Source: Nitrospirae bacterium GWB2_47_37 (GTDB taxonomy: Bacteria; Nitrospirota; Thermodesulfovibrionia; Thermodesulfovibrionales; Dissulfurispiraceae). From it: a stretch of DNA of 64,000 bases. The translations under genes were made by a program, and so were the position numbers. Positions 52,511-62,347 of this stretch are shown here, one piece after another (position 1 is the first letter of the stretch; every line of letters begins with the position of its first letter). The notes beneath the pieces were generated by a model, which searched no databases, had not been told where the DNA came from, and saw nothing but the letters and a program-made list of their open reading frames with translations. The stretch is taken from positions 62,001 through 126,000 of the forward strand of contig MHDU01000074.1 of NCBI GenBank assembly GCA_001803635.1, in the 5' to 3' direction.

Positions 52511-53452
52511 ATGCCTGACGGTATTAAACTTCTTACGGGTAACGCAAACAGGCCGCTCGCTGCGAAGGTCAGCCGGCATATCGGCATACCTTTGACCGAT
52601 ACGACCGTGACGAGATTCAGCGACGGCGAAATAATGGTACAGATCAATGAAAACATAAGAGGCGCGGATGTCTTTGTCATTCAGCCTACATGCACCCCGG
52701 TAAATCAAAACATTATGGAATTGCTTCTTATAATAGACGCCCTCAAACGGGCTTCCGCGCAAAGGATAACGGCAGTAATCCCCTACTATGGCTATGCGCG
52801 ACAGGACAGGAAGGTGCAGCCGAGGGTTCCCATATCTTCGAAACTTATTGCCGACCTGCTTACCGCCGCGGGCACAAACAGGGTTCTCACCATAGACCTG
52901 CACGCCGCGCAGATACAGGGTTTTTTCAATATACCGGTGGATCACCTGTACGCGGCGCCCGTCTTATTGGACTACATAAAGAGATCTAAATTTAAAGACC
53001 TCGTTATAGTATCGCCCGATGCGGGCGGCGTGGAAAGGGCGCGCGCCTTTGCGAAAAGGGTGGACGCCTCCCTTGCCATTGTCGATAAACGGCGCGAGGC
53101 CGCGAATATTTCAAAGGTAATGCACGTGATAGGAGACGTCAAGGGGAAAGACGTTATTATCCTTGATGATATGATGGACACCGCGGGGACGACTACCCAG
53201 GCGGCGCTGGCTCTTAAGGACAACGGAGCGGAGAGGGTATTCGCCGCATGCAGCCATGCCGTATTGTCGGGACCTGCCATCGAAAGGATAAACAATTCGG
53301 TGCTTGAGGAGGTCATAGTTACGGATACGATCCCCATGGACGATAAAATGAGCGTTTGCGGCAAGCTCAAAGTGCAGAGCGTAGCGCCTCTTCTGTCGGA
53401 GGCCATTAAGAGGATTAACGAAGAGACTTCGGTAAGTTCATTGTTCGTATAA
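52511..53452 (+). CDS. prs: Ribose-phosphate pyrophosphokinase
   Basis: 313 residues from ATG 52511, selected for GGAGG six bases earlier. Signature motifs are seen: [49 protein letters not shown], and the PRPP loop [15 protein letters not shown]. It makes PRPP for nucleotide, His and Trp synthesis. Confidence 0.97.
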   Translation: MPDGIKLLTGNANRPLAAKVSRHIGIPLTDTTVTRFSDGEIMVQINENIRGADVFVIQPTCTPVNQNIMELLLIIDALKRASAQRITAVIPYYGYARQDRKVQPRVPISSKLIADLLTAAGTNRVLTIDLHAAQIQGFFNIPVDHLYAAPVLLDYIKRSKFKDLVIVSPDAGGVERARAFAKRVDASLAIVDKRREAANISKVMHVIGDVKGKDVIILDDMMDTAGTTTQAALALKDNGAERVFAACSHAVLSGPAIERINNSVLEEVIVTDTIPMDDKMSVCGKLKVQSVAPLLSEAIKRINEETSVSSLFV

Positions 53453-53468
53453 TAGAAGAGGAGGAAAT

Positions 53469-54113
53469 ATGGAAAGAACAACACTTAGTGTGGAGAAAAG
53501 AGAAAAATACGGTAAAGGCGGGGCACGGTCTTTGAGGAGGAGCGGAATCATTCCTGCAATTCTTTATAAAGGCGGTAATTCCATGCCGGTGCAGCTTTCG
53601 GGTAAAGAGCTTTCACGGTTTATCAGCAAGAGCGCCGGAGAGCAGGTGATCGTGAACCTTCAGTTCCCGGAGGATACGAAGCAGGCCATAGTAAAGGATT
53701 ATCAGAAAGACCCGGCGATAGGCGATCTGCTCCATGTGGATTTTCAGGAAATTTCCGCTACCGAGATGCTGAAGGTAATGGTTCATGTGGTAATAAAGGG
53801 CGAGGCGCTCGGCGTAAAGCGGGATAAGGGCTTGCTCCAGCACGGACTGAGAGAAATAGAGATAGAGTGCCTTCCGGACAAGATCCCGGGCCACATAGAC
53901 GTGGATGTAACAAATCTCATAATAGGACAATCCATTCATGTCAGCGATCTGAAACTGGGAGAGGGCATCCGTATCCTTACGGACACTCACGATGTTCTTG
54001 CATCGGTAATCGGCATCAAGGAAGAAGTTGTCGCGCCGGTCGAAGCCGTCGCTGAAGTTGCGGAGCCTGAAGTAATAAAGAAGGGCAAAAAGCCGGAAGA
54101 GGAAGCGAAGTAA
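53469..54113 (+). CDS. rplY: 50S ribosomal protein L25, Ctc form
   Basis: 214 residues. The N-terminal L25 domain (ERTTLSVEKREKYGKGGARSLRRSGIIPAILYKGG) binds 5S rRNA, and the C-terminal TL5/Ctc domain follows, with an acidic-basic tail ending KKGKKPEEEAK. GGAGG precedes the ATG. pth starts directly after it. Confidence 0.96.
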   Translation: MERTTLSVEKREKYGKGGARSLRRSGIIPAILYKGGNSMPVQLSGKELSRFISKSAGEQVIVNLQFPEDTKQAIVKDYQKDPAIGDLLHVDFQEISATEMLKVMVHVVIKGEALGVKRDKGLLQHGLREIEIECLPDKIPGHIDVDVTNLIIGQSIHVSDLKLGEGIRILTDTHDVLASVIGIKEEVVAPVEAVAEVAEPEVIKKGKKPEEEAK

Positions 54114-54695
54114 TTGTGGATTATTGCCGGTTTGGGGAATCCGGGAAGTAAATATTCCGGAAACCGCCATAATGTCGGATTTAAGGTTATAGACAGGATA
54201 GCGGAAGAATACGATATTACGCTGGAAGAAAAAGATATTTATGTAATCGGTAAAGGGGTTTTAGAAGGAATCGACGTAATCCTTCTAAAGCCCCTTACAT
54301 TTATGAACAGAAGCGGGCTTGCAGTAAAAAAGATCCTCAGGAAGAAAAATTTTTCTCCGGATAAACTTATAGTCGTTCAGGACGACCTCGATCTGGCTGC
54401 CGGAATAATAAAGATCAGAAAAAACGGATCTTCCGGCGGACACAGGGGGATCGAATCCGTAATTCAGGAGACAGGAACAAAGGATTTTATCAGGGTTAAA
54501 GTGGGAATAGGCCGGGATAATGACATTCCGGTAGAAAAATATGTGCTTATGAATTTCAGGCCGTCCGAAAAAGTACAGGCGAAAGATGGTATAATAAAAG
54601 CGGCCGGCGCAGTAGTATCCATAGCGGCGGAGGGTATCGATAAAGCGATGAACAGATATAACCGATCCGCAAAGGCCGATAAAAGCGAAATATAA
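54114..54695 (+). CDS. pth: Peptidyl-tRNA hydrolase
   Basis: 193 residues from a TTG start immediately after the rplY stop. Conserved residues include the catalytic His in NRHNVGFKVID, PLTFMNRSG, DDLDLAAG and GSSGGHRGIESVI. It recycles peptidyl-tRNA. The rplY-pth pairing is common. Its stop overlaps the pepA start. Confidence 0.96.
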   Translation: MWIIAGLGNPGSKYSGNRHNVGFKVIDRIAEEYDITLEEKDIYVIGKGVLEGIDVILLKPLTFMNRSGLAVKKILRKKNFSPDKLIVVQDDLDLAAGIIKIRKNGSSGGHRGIESVIQETGTKDFIRVKVGIGRDNDIPVEKYVLMNFRPSEKVQAKDGIIKAAGAVVSIAAEGIDKAMNRYNRSAKADKSEI

Positions 54696-56164
54696 TGAAT
54701 ATCCTCTTTAAAGATATATCCGAACTGGAAATAAAAGCGGATGCTCTGATCCTCCCTTTATTCGAAGGTGCGGACAATATTTATTCCGACATAAACAAGG
54801 CAACCGGCGGCCTGATAAACGATGTCATCAAGTCCAAAGAATTCGGCGGAAAACTGAATCAAACAACCCTTCTCCACGTTAGAGGCATAAACATCGGCAG
54901 GATTTTATTGATAGGGATAGGGAAACAATCCGACATAACGCCCGACAGGATAAGGCGGGCGGGCGGCAAGGCGTTCTCTTATTTGAGAGGAACCGGAAGC
55001 AAAAACATAGCCCTGTCCGGCAGATTATTCGCCAAGCTCTCCAAGAGTTTCGCGGCATCGCAAAGACCCGCGTTTTATTTTATCGAAGGGGGCCTCTTAA
55101 GTCTCTACAGGTTCGAGAAATACAAGAAATCCGAAAATGACAAAGAGATAAAAACGGCAATCGTGCTCGGCGCGGATAAGGGCATATCCGTCAAATGGCT
55201 TAAGACAACGTCATCTGCGGTTAATTTTGCGAAAGACCTTATAAACAGCCCTTCCAACGATATGACTCCCGCCGTTTTAGGCAGGATCGCAAAATCCCTT
55301 TCCGGCAAAAAGATAAAGGTCAAAGTGCTCGAAAAAAAGGATATGGAAAAAGAGGGCATGGAGGCGTATCTCTCCGTATCCAAAGGCTCTGCCGAACCTC
55401 CGAAGTTCATTATCCTTGAGTACAAAGGCGGCAAAGGCGCGCCGTTGGCATTGGTAGGCAAATCCATAACCTTCGACAGCGGCGGCATATCGCTTAAACC
55501 CGCCGACGGAATGGAAAAGATGAAATACGATATGTCCGGCGGGGCGGCAGTGCTTGCCGTAATCAAAGCTGCTTCGGAATTGAATCTGCCGGTGAATATC
55601 GTCGGACTTCTTCCGGCTACCGAAAACCTTCCGGGCGGCAGCGCGTCTAAGCCCGGCGACATAGTCAAAAGCATTACAGGCAAGACCATAGAGATAATAA
55701 ATACAGACGCGGAAGGACGCCTTGTCCTTGCGGATGCCATCGGATATGCAATAAAATATTATAAACCGGAGGCGGTGATCGATATCGCTACACTGACCGG
55801 CGCGTGCTCCATAGCACTCGGCAGCGAAGCCGCAGCCATGATGGGGAATAACGAAGGACTTATGGAAAAACTGGAGAAGGCGGCGGAAGAGACATACGAA
55901 AGGGTTTGGCCGATGCCGCTTTATGAGGAGTATAAGGAATACATAAAGAGCGACGTAGCGGACATAAAGAACAGCGGCGGCAGGAACGGCTCTCTCGTTA
56001 CGGCGGGTTATTTCCTGAAGGAGTTTGCCGGCGACACTCCGTGGGTGCATCTCGACATAGCAGGCACAGCGTGGAGCGATAAGGATAATCCCTATACGCC
56101 TAAAGGCGCTACTGCGATGGGAGTCAGACTGGTGCTTAATTTTTTGAAGGAGAATAATAGATGA
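54695..56164 (+). CDS. pepA: Cytosol (leucyl) aminopeptidase PepA
   Basis: 489 residues. The M17 signature NTDAEGRLVLADA and metal-binding residues in GKSITFDSGGISLKPADGMEKMKYDMSGGAAV are present. It removes N-terminal residues from peptides with two metal ions. It starts one base into the pth stop and its stop overlaps the next gene. Confidence 0.96.
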   Translation: MNILFKDISELEIKADALILPLFEGADNIYSDINKATGGLINDVIKSKEFGGKLNQTTLLHVRGINIGRILLIGIGKQSDITPDRIRRAGGKAFSYLRGTGSKNIALSGRLFAKLSKSFAASQRPAFYFIEGGLLSLYRFEKYKKSENDKEIKTAIVLGADKGISVKWLKTTSSAVNFAKDLINSPSNDMTPAVLGRIAKSLSGKKIKVKVLEKKDMEKEGMEAYLSVSKGSAEPPKFIILEYKGGKGAPLALVGKSITFDSGGISLKPADGMEKMKYDMSGGAAVLAVIKAASELNLPVNIVGLLPATENLPGGSASKPGDIVKSITGKTIEIINTDAEGRLVLADAIGYAIKYYKPEAVIDIATLTGACSIALGSEAAAMMGNNEGLMEKLEKAAEETYERVWPMPLYEEYKEYIKSDVADIKNSGGRNGSLVTAGYFLKEFAGDTPWVHLDIAGTAWSDKDNPYTPKGATAMGVRLVLNFLKENNR

Positions 56165-56844
56165 TATTTTTGCTCGCATTCCTCGGATTTTTACTCATTC
56201 CGTCTTTTGCGTTTGCGTGGGGGCCGATGACTCACATGTATTTAGGGAGCGAAATGTATTCGTATGCGCCTTTAATCCCGGCGGGCATCATGGCCTTATT
56301 GAAAAAATACCGTCAGGATTTTCTTTACGGAAACCTGATGGCCGATATGATACTCGGAAAGAAATACCTTCCCGACGATAAAAGCTCTCACAGTTGGGAT
56401 GTCGGGCTTAAGCTTCTGGAGCAGGCTAAGAAAGGGCAGGAAAAGGCGTTTGTTTACGGCTATCTGAGCCACCTTGCGGCGGACACCGTAGCTCACGAAT
56501 ATCTCACGGAAGACAAGTGGGATATGGGACACGCATGGGTAGAGATGAAGGCCGACAGCCTTATCAATAAAGCTTACTGGCTTGAATATGTGACGATAAA
56601 CAGGGCAGTCAAGAGAAGAAACGACAGGTTCCTCCAAGAGTCCCTCGACAGATTTATTTTTTCATTTAACACCAATAAGAGAATATACAAAAGCATGGTT
56701 TTTCTGTCCGTACTGAACAAAAAGAGAAAAAGGGGAGTGGATAAGAAATATATCCGGACGCTCCATGACGAATCCATAACGGGCATGCTCGATCTGCTTC
56801 GAAACGGCAAAGACGCCTCTGTCCTTACCAAAAGCCCGCTATAA
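56161..56844 (+). CDS. Zinc-dependent phospholipase C-like membrane/secreted protein
   Basis: 227 residues. An N-terminal hydrophobic signal (about 1-20) is followed by WGPMTHMYLGSEM and His/Asp residues (NLMADMI, SHSWDVG, YLSHLAADTVAHEYL) that fit the zinc-dependent PLC/S1-P1 nuclease-like family. The C-terminal half is basic. The substrate is unknown. It overlaps pepA by four bases. Confidence 0.8.
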   Translation: MIFLLAFLGFLLIPSFAFAWGPMTHMYLGSEMYSYAPLIPAGIMALLKKYRQDFLYGNLMADMILGKKYLPDDKSSHSWDVGLKLLEQAKKGQEKAFVYGYLSHLAADTVAHEYLTEDKWDMGHAWVEMKADSLINKAYWLEYVTINRAVKRRNDRFLQESLDRFIFSFNTNKRIYKSMVFLSVLNKKRKRGVDKKYIRTLHDESITGMLDLLRNGKDASVLTKSPL

Positions 56845-56846
56845 TC

Positions 56847-58094
56847 ATGTTCGATAAAACGTACCTTTTACCGGCCGATGCGCTTCAACGCCTTTTATCC
56901 TCGATACCGGACACGCTCATAACGACCGAAAGATTAAAGATAGAGGAATGCTATAACCGCATTATATCGGTTGATGTCGTCGCCCCAGAAGACCTTCCGG
57001 CGTTTTCCCGCTCCACAGTTGACGGTTACGCGCTCAACGCCAGAGATACATTCGGCGCAAAGGATACCTCTCCTGCCTATATAACCGTAAGGAACGAGAT
57101 AATGATGGGGACATCCCCCGATTTCGAAATAAAAACAGGAGAGGCCGCGAAGATACCGACCGGTGGAATGATGCCTAAAGGCGCGGATGCCGTTTTGATG
57201 CTCGAACACGCTCAGGCGGTTTCCGACGACATGATAGAGGCTATGCGCTCTGTTGCTCCGGGCGAAAATGTCATTCAAAAGGGCGAAGACATACAAAAAG
57301 GTGCAACGGTGCTTGCAAGCGGCCGCAGGTTAAGGCCTCAGGATATAGGCGCGCTTGCCGGTATCGGAATAACCGGAATAGAGGTATTCAAAAAGCCCGT
57401 AGTGTCGATAATCTCCACAGGAGACGAGATAGTACCGGCGAGCAGCCTTTTAAAGTTAGGACAGGTAAGGGATATTAATTCATTTACATTGGCCGGGCTC
57501 ATAAGCGATAACGGAGGAGTTCCGGTTAAAAAGGGAATATTCAAGGACGATTACGGGACAATAAAAAAGGCCATCGAGGATTCGGTTAAAGATTCCGATA
57601 TGGTTTTGATAAGTGGGGGAACATCCGCCGGCACAAAAGATATGACAGCCGATATTATAAACGACATCGCTATGTCGCAAGGCGGCGCGGGAGTGGTCTT
57701 TCACGGCTTATCCCTGAAGCCCGGCAAACCGATGATAGGCGGCGTTGTGAATAACAAGCCGATTCTGGGGCTTCCGGGACATCCCGCAGCCGTGGTCGTA
57801 TGCTTCAACCTCTTCATAAAACCGGCGCTCGAAAGGCTCGGCGGTTTTATTTCGAATAAAATTTTCATTAAGACCGTTGCCGCTAAGATGGCTAAAAACA
57901 TCGCATCCGCGGCAGGAAGGGAAGACCACATAAGGGTCTATCTCGAAGAAAAAGACGGAGAGTTCTCAGCAGTTCCCGTACTCGGAAAATCCGGGTTGAT
58001 AACCACGCTCGTCAAGGCCGACGGCATAGTCGTTATCCCGCAGAATAAACTCGGTCTCGACGCCGGGGAAGATGTAACTGTAAGGTTGTTTTAA
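56847..58094 (+). CDS. moeA: Molybdopterin molybdotransferase MoeA
   Basis: 415 residues. MoeA motifs are visible: FSRSTVDGYALNARD, TGGMMPKGADAVLMLE, STGDEIV, SGGTSAGTKDMTADII and GLPGHPAAVVVCF. It inserts molybdenum into molybdopterin. No molybdoenzyme genes are nearby. It follows the PLC-like gene by 2 nt. Confidence 0.96.
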   Translation: MFDKTYLLPADALQRLLSSIPDTLITTERLKIEECYNRIISVDVVAPEDLPAFSRSTVDGYALNARDTFGAKDTSPAYITVRNEIMMGTSPDFEIKTGEAAKIPTGGMMPKGADAVLMLEHAQAVSDDMIEAMRSVAPGENVIQKGEDIQKGATVLASGRRLRPQDIGALAGIGITGIEVFKKPVVSIISTGDEIVPASSLLKLGQVRDINSFTLAGLISDNGGVPVKKGIFKDDYGTIKKAIEDSVKDSDMVLISGGTSAGTKDMTADIINDIAMSQGGAGVVFHGLSLKPGKPMIGGVVNNKPILGLPGHPAAVVVCFNLFIKPALERLGGFISNKIFIKTVAAKMAKNIASAAGREDHIRVYLEEKDGEFSAVPVLGKSGLITTLVKADGIVVIPQNKLGLDAGEDVTVRLF

Positions 58095-58126
58095 GCCGTA
58101 AATTCGATCAAGCCTAAAAAAAATTC

Positions 58127-58156
58127 TTGACATTAGAATTACGCCGGGTGTATATT
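58127..58156 (+). promoter_or_regulatory. Sigma70 promoter of the arsR-like gene
   Basis: TTGACA-N18-TATATT, a strong housekeeping promoter, upstream of the GTG at 58191. It abuts the proposed operator. Confidence 0.8.
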
Positions 58157-58180
58157 AGTATATGCTTATAAGCTTAATAG
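58151..58180 (+). promoter_or_regulatory. ArsR operator, copy 1
   Basis: A 30-nt A/T-rich block containing perfect palindrome GCTTATAAGC (58164-58173), flanked by TATATTAGT and CTTAATAG. It overlaps the -10 box, as expected for a repressor site. A second copy with identical flanks is at 58539-58568. Confidence 0.6.
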
Positions 58181-58190
58181 AGGGCAGGTT

Positions 58191-58517
58191 GTGAAGGAAT
58201 CGGCGGACTTATTTAAAATCCTTTCGGTAGACAAAAGAATAGAGATCGTCGAACTGCTGAAGAAAGAGCCTATGAGCGTTAACGCTTTAGCCGACGCGTT
58301 GGGGATAACGCAATCGGCAGTGTCCCAACACTTGCGGGTGCTGAAAGGAGCCGGGCTTGTGAAAGACGAAAGGCAAGGATACTGGATTTATTATTCCTTG
58401 AATAAAGACGCGCTTGAAAAATGCCGGCAGAGACTCAATCGTATTTGTACTTGCGGTTGTTTAGGCGGACAGGCAGGTATTATAAGAATAGACAAGAAAG
58501 CTTCAAGAACAAAATAA
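58191..58517 (+). CDS. ArsR/SmtB-type repressor with C-terminal CxCxC
   Basis: 108 residues from a GTG start. Winged-helix DNA-binding signature: LFKILSVDKRIEIVELLKKEPMSVNALADALGITQSAVSQHLRVLKGAGLVKDERQGYWIYY. The canonical ELCVC metal site is absent from the recognition helix. A C-terminal tail NRICTCGCLGG is the likely metal site. It is expected to repress itself and the next two genes through the two operators and to release DNA on metal binding. Confidence 0.88.
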   Translation: MKESADLFKILSVDKRIEIVELLKKEPMSVNALADALGITQSAVSQHLRVLKGAGLVKDERQGYWIYYSLNKDALEKCRQRLNRICTCGCLGGQAGIIRIDKKASRTK

Positions 58518-58538
58518 AGAGATATTTTTTTGATCATT

Positions 58539-58568
58539 TATATTAGTTATTAAGCATTAACTTAATAG
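58539..58568 (+). promoter_or_regulatory. ArsR operator, copy 2
   Basis: TATATTAGT...CTTAATAG with an internal ATTAAG/CTTAAT inverted repeat, 21 of 30 positions identical to copy 1. It lies just before the Cys-rich peptide gene and shares no strong -35 box. Confidence 0.55.
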
Positions 58569-58585
58569 TAAAGGAGGTGATAATA

Positions 58586-58705
58586 ATGGCAAAGGACAGC
58601 AAAGAGACCAAAGAACAGCCTGAAGAAAAAAAGCCCGAAGTTAAGAGCGACTCAAAGTGTTCCTGCGGCTGCGGTTGCGTTCCGCCCATGAAAACGAAGC
58701 AGTAA
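58586..58705 (+). CDS. 39-residue Cys-rich peptide, putative metal chelator
   Basis: The first 24 residues are Lys/Glu-rich; then KCSCGCGCVPPMKTKQ with four Cys in CxCxCxC. AAAGGAGGTG lies six bases before the ATG, the strongest ribosome-binding site in this cassette. The family is not recognised. The CxCxC pattern echoes the repressor's CTCGC tail. It could be a metallothionein-like metal buffer or, less likely, a modified peptide; no maturase is adjacent. Confidence 0.75.
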   Translation: MAKDSKETKEQPEEKKPEVKSDSKCSCGCGCVPPMKTKQ

Positions 58706-58774
58706 ATCGCTTGCGGGGGCGGGTTGAAAAATCAATCCGCCCTCACTTTTGAAAAAAATCATACGGAGGACAAA

Positions 58775-59251
58775 ATGAGGGAGATAATGTTAGCGGGTTC
58801 TTATTGGCTGCATTCGATAGCAACGGTCGTATGGATTGGGGGAATTGCTTTTATCCTTCTTATCGTGATACCGTCGGCAAAGCAGGTTTTAGGCGTAGAG
58901 GCCGGCAAACTGATGGGTGATATTTCAAAGAGATTTACTCCCATAGCGAACTACAGCATAATTGTTTTGTTCATTACAGGGGCCGTATTAGCCGCTCTTA
59001 ACAAGCAGTTTTCAGGGATTGGAAATTTTAGTAACGGGTGGTCTTCTGGCTTAATCGTAAAGCATGTTTTGGTATTAGGAATGGCGGCTGTCCATTTTTA
59101 TAGAGGCTTGATATTAGCTCCCAAGATTGCAAAAACAGAACCTGCCGCTGAAAAAGCATCCTTACAGAAATTGTCCCTGAATTTGGTCAAGGTGAACTTT
59201 TGTCTGGGATTGATGGTGTTACTATTCAGCGGAATAATATCTATTCTATAG
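58775..59251 (+). CDS. CopD-like/DUF4149-type membrane protein
   Basis: About 158 residues from ATG 58775 (GGAGGA upstream). Four membrane helices: SYWLHSIATVVWIGGIAFILLIV, ANYSIIVLFITGAVLAAL, LIVKHVLVLGMAAVHFYRG, VNFCLGLMVLLFSGIISI. The conserved His (SYWLHS, IVKHV, AVHFY) and Gly pattern resembles CopD-type copper-resistance proteins. It ends the ArsR-controlled cassette, suggesting metal transport or sensing at the membrane. Confidence 0.75.
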   Translation: MREIMLAGSYWLHSIATVVWIGGIAFILLIVIPSAKQVLGVEAGKLMGDISKRFTPIANYSIIVLFITGAVLAALNKQFSGIGNFSNGWSSGLIVKHVLVLGMAAVHFYRGLILAPKIAKTEPAAEKASLQKLSLNLVKVNFCLGLMVLLFSGIISIL

Positions 59252-59301
59252 GGAAAATAGGGACAGCGAGGAACGGCGCTGTTCCTAATAAAAAAACGAA
59301 C

Positions 59302-60870
59302 TTATTCATCGAGCACCTGTCTGATTTTTTTCAGCAGGACGTCGGACGGGATCGGTTTTGAAAGAAATTCGTATTCCTTTTCATCGATGCCTTTCCCGCG
59401 CACGATATCACCTTCATGCCCGCTCATAAATATCACCTTGATGTCCGGGCTTATCTTTTTTATCTCTTCGTATGCCTCCTTGCCCCCTTTGTTCGGCATC
59501 ATGGCGTCGAACAGCAAGAGACGGATACGGTCCCTGTTTTCATGAAACTTCCTGACCGCGTCATTCCCGTCCTCAGCCGTGATAACCGTATAGCCGAACC
59601 AATCAAAGGTTCTGATTAAAGACTTTCTCATTCCTTCATCGTCTTCGGCTATCAATATGGTCTCAGTCCCTCCGGTTGCGCCGGCGGATGAGGTCGCGAC
59701 TGCAGACGCCTCTGCCTCAACCCTGTTTTTCACTATCGGCAGATATATGGAAAATGTACTCCCTTCACCCGGTCTACTGTCGATGATAATAAATCCATTA
59801 TGCTGTTTTACGATGCCGTAAACCACGGCGAGGCCGAGCCCGGTACCTTTGCCGGCTTCCTTAGTAGTGAAGAAGGGCTCGAATATCCTCTCTTTCGTTT
59901 TTTCGTCAATGCCTATTCCTGTGTCGGTCATCTTCACGAGCGCATATTTGCCCGGTTCGCCATAGTTATGAAACCTGATGAATTCGTCATTTATAATTAT
60001 CTCTTCCGTAGATAAGACCAGCTCCCCTCCATCGGGCATGGCGTCCCTTGCGTTTGCAGCCAGATTAATCAGCACTTGATCTATCTGGCTCGGGTCGGCG
60101 AGCACTTTTAATGCTCCTTGCGACAATACGAAGGTAAGCTTAATGTCTTCACGGATAAGGCGCCTAAGGAGTTTTTCAATATTTTGTATGAGTTCGTTCA
60201 AATCGGTCAGTTTTAGGTCCAGCACCTGTTTCCTGCTGAAAGCGAGTATCTGCTGGGTCAGCGAAGCCCCTCTATGAGCTGCGGCGAGTACTTCATTGAT
60301 GTTGGACATCATAGGACTGTCCTTAGGAAGGTTCAGTCGTATAAGCCCGCCGAAACCCATGATCGCAGTAAGAATATTGTTAAAATCATGGGCAATTCCT
60401 CCGGCAAGTTGGCCTATTCCTTCCAATTTATGGGACCGGCTAAGTTGTTCTTCAAGCCTTGCCCTCTCCTCCTCCGCCCTCTTGCGCCCGGTAGTGTCCC
60501 TCGCATCGGTGTGCATGTACTTTTTATTTTTGACGACGATGACCCGGTTGTTGAATTCGGTATCAATTTTAGTGCCGTCTTTATGCCGGATTTTGGCTTC
60601 TCCGATTGTCTCTTCTCCCCGTAAGATACTTTTGTGATACTGCATGTAAGCGTCAAGATCGACATCATCATAAAGGTCTTGTATGCGCATCGACAGGAGT
60701 TCGTCTCTGGAATAGCCGGTCAGCCTGCATGCGGCATCGTTTACATCGATAAAGCGGTAGTGCCTATCGTTGATAAAAATGGCGTCGCGCGAGCCCTGAA
60801 ACACGGCATCATGCCATTGCAGGGCTTCTTGGAGTCGTTTTTCGCAGTTTGTTGTTTTTTCTTTTTTCAT
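59302..60870 (-). CDS. Cytoplasmic hybrid histidine kinase (PAS-HisKA-HATPase-REC)
   Basis: 522 residues. PAS domain (about 20-130), HisKA with [14 protein letters not shown], HATPase ([42 protein letters not shown]), and a C-terminal receiver domain ([10 protein letters not shown]; phospho-acceptor [17 protein letters not shown]). No membrane segment. It is divergent from the NtrC-type regulator at 60986, its probable partner through a phosphorelay or direct transfer. Confidence 0.92.
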   Translation of the reverse strand: MKKEKTTNCEKRLQEALQWHDAVFQGSRDAIFINDRHYRFIDVNDAACRLTGYSRDELLSMRIQDLYDDVDLDAYMQYHKSILRGEETIGEAKIRHKDGTKIDTEFNNRVIVVKNKKYMHTDARDTTGRKRAEEERARLEEQLSRSHKLEGIGQLAGGIAHDFNNILTAIMGFGGLIRLNLPKDSPMMSNINEVLAAAHRGASLTQQILAFSRKQVLDLKLTDLNELIQNIEKLLRRLIREDIKLTFVLSQGALKVLADPSQIDQVLINLAANARDAMPDGGELVLSTEEIIINDEFIRFHNYGEPGKYALVKMTDTGIGIDEKTKERIFEPFFTTKEAGKGTGLGLAVVYGIVKQHNGFIIIDSRPGEGSTFSIYLPIVKNRVEAEASAVATSSAGATGGTETILIAEDDEGMRKSLIRTFDWFGYTVITAEDGNDAVRKFHENRDRIRLLLFDAMMPNKGGKEAYEEIKKISPDIKVIFMSGHEGDIVRGKGIDEKEYEFLSKPIPSDVLLKKIRQVLDE

Positions 60871-60925
60871 AAATCAGCTAAAGCAAACATACCATACTTT
60901 GATAAAGCGGTCAAGAAATACCGGA

Positions 60926-60954
60926 TTGAAGAAATGCATTGCATGCTATATACT
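60926..60954 (+). promoter_or_regulatory. Sigma70 promoter of the NtrC-type regulator
   Basis: TTGAAG-N17-TATACT, with the ATG at 60986 and GGGGGTG before it. Confidence 0.75.
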
Positions 60955-60985
60955 TTAAGGAGTTTTTATTACGGCGTGGGGGTGT

Positions 60986-62347
60986 ATGAGCAAGATACTG
61001 ATTGTCGATGACGAAGAGATCGTGCGGTTTGCCTTATCGGAAAAGCTGGAGGAAAACGGTTTCTCTGTGCTTAAGGCCTTTGACGGCAGAAATGCCGTGG
61101 ATGTTTTCGGGCGTGAGGCTGTTGACGCCGTTTTGTTGGACCTCAGAATGCCCGGCATGAACGGTATCGAGACGATGCACGAGCTTAAAAGGCTCGATCC
61201 GGACGTGCCCATTATTATCGTTACGGCGTACGGCGATATACCGACGGCAGTGCAGGCCATTAAACTGGGGGCATATGACTTTATAGAAAAACCTCCCCCG
61301 ATAAGCAAGCTTATAGTCACGCTCCAGAGGGCCACGGAAAAACTTGAACTTGAAAGGAAGGTAAAGAGGCTCGATACGACCTTCGAGACATCGCTCGAAC
61401 TGTTGATGGGAAGAAGCAAGGTCATGAAGCGGGTGATAGAACAGATAAAGCAGGTGTCGTGGAGCGACATGTCGGTTATGCTGCAAGGCGAGACCGGAAC
61501 CGGAAAATCGTTTATTGCCAACACCATACATAACCTCAGCAAAAGGGCCGGAAAGGAATTCGTGAGAGTGGATATAGGCGTAATACCCGAGTCCCTTGTA
61601 GAAAGCGAGCTTTTCGGGCATGAAAAGGGAGCATTTACCGGAGCCGATAGGAAGAAGAAGGGTTATTTCGAGTTTGCTCATGGAGGCACCATATTTATAG
61701 ACGAATTGCAGAACATGTCCCCTATTGTGCAGACCAAATTGCTGAGCGTTGTGGAAGAAAAAAAGGCGTACCCGCTCGGCAGCGTAAAACCTTTAGACAT
61801 AGACGCCCGCATAATAACCGCCACTAATAAGGATATGAAGGAAAGCGTCGCGGAAAATAAATTCAGGGAAGACCTTTTTTTCAGGCTCGGTGAATTTATA
61901 ATTACCCTTCCTCCGCTTCGGGAAAGGTCGGACGACATCCCGTTTCTTTCCCGTAAATTCATGATCGAGGCGGAAACGGAAATGAATAAACAGATAAAGG
62001 AGATGGACGACAATGCGCTCGATTACCTGACGCGGTATAACTGGCCGGGCAATATAAGGGAATTGAGAAACGTCATAAGAAGGGCAGTCCTTCTTACCGA
62101 GGACGGCGTCATAAGAAATACTCACATCGAACTCCTGATAGAAGAAAGCGATGAGAAAAAAGAGACCCTAAGCGTATCTTCATTATTCCCGTTAAAAGCG
62201 GCAGTAACCGATACGGAAAAAAGGGCATTGAGACACGCGCTTCGCGTAACGAACGGCAATAAGAAAAAGGCGGCATCTTTGCTTAATATAGACTACAAAA
62301 CGCTTCTTTCCAAAATAAAAGAGTATGGAATTTTTCCTGTGGAATAA
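60986..62347 (+). CDS. Sigma54-dependent NtrC-family response regulator
   Basis: 453 residues. Receiver domain (LIVDDEEIV, LLDLRMPGMNG, IEKPPP), AAA+ with GETGTGKSFIANTIH, EKGAFTGADRKKKG and IFIDELQNM, and a C-terminal Fis HTH (GNKKKAASLLNIDYKTLLSKIKEYGI). The last codons lie within a 33-nt palindrome that is a probable binding site for this protein or its small paralogue at 63266. Confidence 0.93.
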   Translation: MSKILIVDDEEIVRFALSEKLEENGFSVLKAFDGRNAVDVFGREAVDAVLLDLRMPGMNGIETMHELKRLDPDVPIIIVTAYGDIPTAVQAIKLGAYDFIEKPPPISKLIVTLQRATEKLELERKVKRLDTTFETSLELLMGRSKVMKRVIEQIKQVSWSDMSVMLQGETGTGKSFIANTIHNLSKRAGKEFVRVDIGVIPESLVESELFGHEKGAFTGADRKKKGYFEFAHGGTIFIDELQNMSPIVQTKLLSVVEEKKAYPLGSVKPLDIDARIITATNKDMKESVAENKFREDLFFRLGEFIITLPPLRERSDDIPFLSRKFMIEAETEMNKQIKEMDDNALDYLTRYNWPGNIRELRNVIRRAVLLTEDGVIRNTHIELLIEESDEKKETLSVSSLFPLKAAVTDTEKRALRHALRVTNGNKKKAASLLNIDYKTLLSKIKEYGIFPVE

